From CAILLO01 sp964579735 (GTDB lineage: Bacteria; Bacillota; Clostridia; Saccharofermentanales; UBA5734): a DNA stretch of 6,428 nt. Each line of letters starts with the position of its first letter. Position 1 is the first letter of the stretch. The stretch covers positions 1-6,428 of the forward strand of contig CAZOHH010000100.1 in NCBI GenBank assembly GCA_964579735.1, in the 5' to 3' direction. The notes under the pieces are model-generated. The model saw only the letters and a list, made by a program, of their open reading frames with translations. It was not told the origin of the DNA and did no database searches. Position numbers and translations under genes: made by a program. This document shows positions 5,203 to 6,428 of the stretch, piece by piece.

Positions 5203-6428
5203 ATGCTACCGAAGCACGAAACACTCTCAATCGAATTCAAGAGCGTCCACCAACGATTCGAGGAACCCGAGATCATCGAAGCGGTCGTTGGGATGATGAA
5301 CACCTCCGGAGGCACGATATACATCGGCATCGAAGACAGTGGGGAAGTCAGCGGGGTCCTGCCGGAGCAGATGGATGCCGTCCGTCTCTCGGCAATGATC
5401 GCGAACCAGATCATCCCCTCTCCCTCCGTCCGAGTCGACGAGATTGAAATCCATGGGAAGCGCGTCATCACCGTCGACGTGCCGCAGAGTCCGATGATTG
5501 CGAGCACTACATCCGGCAAGACGCTTCGGCGCCGCAATCGACACGACGGCTCCCCCGAAACAGTGCCAATGTATCCGCATGAATTCACCTCGCGCCTCTC
5601 CGATCTATCCTTACTCGATTCGTCCGCTCGGGTGCTTGACGGCGCAACGGCCGACGATCTCGATCCATCCGAACGGAACCGTCTGCGTGCCATCATCAAG
5701 GCCTTCCGCGGAGAAGCTGCGATCCTGGAACTGGAAGACGCAGAGCTCGATCTGGCGTTGCAGCTCGTCAAGCGCATCGAGGGGATTGAAATTCCGACTT
5801 TGGCGGGTATGCTGCTGATTGGCCGTGAGGAAAGCCTCCGCCGCCTCGTTCCAACGTCGGGTATCGCTTTCCAAGTCCTGGTGAACAGCGATATAAGACT
5901 CAATGAAACACTGTATAAGCCGTTGCTGGCTTCCTTCGAAAGTGTTCAGGAGTATCTGAAGGCATGGAATCCGGAACTTGAAGTCGAGATCGGGTTGCAC
6001 CGCATCGCCATTCCGGATTTCGATCCGCGCGCCTTCCGAGAAGCGCTCGTGAATGCGATCGCCCATCGCGACTACAGTCTCCTGAGGACGGTACGGATCC
6101 AGATCGACAACGATGGGATGACCGTGGCGAGTCCAGGTGGATTCGTCGAAGGCATCACATTGGCGAATCTCCTCACGGCAGAGCCCCGGAGTCGGAATCC
6201 TGCACTCGCCGACGCACTCAAGCGGATCGGCCTCGCGGAGAGAACAGGACGCGGCATCGACCGCATCTTCGAGGGATCGCTGCACTATGGCCGGCCCCTC
6301 CCGGACTATTCGGGATCGGACGCAACCACCGTCCATCTGTTCATTCCAAAAGCGAATCCCGACAGGGCTTTCACGAAGATGATTTCCGAAGCCATAAGTT
6401 CCAGGCAGTACCAGCTCAACGTCTTCGC
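5203..6428 (+). CDS. AlbA_2 (Schlafen-like) plus GHKL-ATPase putative regulator, partial
   Basis: Open from ATG 5203 to the window edge without a stop (408 codons seen; relatives are usually about 450-560 aa). GGAGG lies 8 nt upstream of the start. The N-terminal AlbA_2 nucleic-acid-binding domain (about 6-125) shows IEFKS (10-14), MNTSGGTIYIGIEDSGEVSG (32-51) and KTLRRRNRHDG. A middle region includes TLAGMLLIGREESLRRLVP. A GHKL-type ATP-binding domain (HATPase_c_4) follows, with the N-box EALVNAIAHRDYS (Asn284), SPGGFVEG (310-317) and RTGRGIDRI (347-355). A C-terminal winged helix is expected beyond the edge. Such proteins are annotated as predicted transcriptional regulators or ATP-dependent DNA-binding proteins with no established signal; some AlbA_2/Schlafen proteins occur in defence contexts. 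It is intact, in contrast to the decayed block upstream. The large opposite-strand frame at 5082-5903 is its antisense shadow. Confidence 0.9.
   Translation, partial: MLPKHETLSIEFKSVHQRFEEPEIIEAVVGMMNTSGGTIYIGIEDSGEVSGVLPEQMDAVRLSAMIANQIIPSPSVRVDEIEIHGKRVITVDVPQSPMIASTTSGKTLRRRNRHDGSPETVPMYPHEFTSRLSDLSLLDSSARVLDGATADDLDPSERNRLRAIIKAFRGEAAILELEDAELDLALQLVKRIEGIEIPTLAGMLLIGREESLRRLVPTSGIAFQVLVNSDIRLNETLYKPLLASFESVQEYLKAWNPELEVEIGLHRIAIPDFDPRAFREALVNAIAHRDYSLLRTVRIQIDNDGMTVASPGGFVEGITLANLLTAEPRSRNPALADALKRIGLAERTGRGIDRIFEGSLHYGRPLPDYSGSDATTVHLFIPKANPDRAFTKMISEAISSRQYQLNVF

Noticed and set aside
5082..5903. 273-codon minus-strand frame
   Set aside because: Ser/Arg-rich antisense shadow of the AlbA_2/GHKL gene, with no recognisable domain.
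1..6428. CRISPR array, tRNA or rRNA genes
   Set aside because: No regularly spaced repeats, tRNA-like cloverleaf or rRNA-like sequence noticed on either strand by eye.

Overview
The window (about 55% GC by eye, standard genetic code with TGA used as a stop) looks like an accessory segment of a bacterial chromosome. The organism is probably Bacillota-like. The main reason is the surface protein, which combines a chitobiase-C-like repeat, a Listeria-Bacteroides (InlB B-type) repeat and an Fn3 domain; strong Shine-Dalgarno sites (GGAGGAG, AAGGGAG, AGGAG, GGAGG) agree. The taxonomic call is an inference.

Layout. (1) Positions 1-2004 hold a divergent pair: a family-1 (UGT/MGT-like) glycosyltransferase on the minus strand and a TetR-type repressor on the plus strand. 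They share a 110-bp promoter region with a short perfect inverted repeat and a motif repeated in mirror image in front of both genes. This is the usual arrangement for a repressor controlling its neighbour. (2) Positions 2061-3176, minus strand, hold a complete membrane-anchored surface protein: signal peptide, three small extracellular modules, a Pro/Thr/Ser-rich stalk, a C-terminal membrane helix and a basic tail. (3) Positions 3250-5105 are a gene graveyard. In order: a Fic-family gene reduced to its N-terminal segment and C-terminal winged helix; the C-terminal half of a DUF4143-type ATPase gene on the opposite strand, with one frameshift and one in-frame stop, its tail ending where the Fic tail ends; an internally deleted HEPN (DUF86) toxin gene; the intact MNT nucleotidyltransferase gene that normally pairs with HEPN; and a scrap of an IS6-family transposase. 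(4) Positions 5203-6428 and beyond hold an intact but window-truncated AlbA_2 (Schlafen-like) plus GHKL-ATPase regulator, preceded by an extended -10 promoter and an 11-bp direct repeat.

No complete novel multigene system is visible. The most informative point is decay in the 3.2-5.1 kb block: the HEPN toxin has been lost while its MNT partner has been kept with an intact active site, promoter and ribosome binding site. Several of the degraded genes are recognisable only when frames are stitched together, so a standard ORF caller would miss or misname them.
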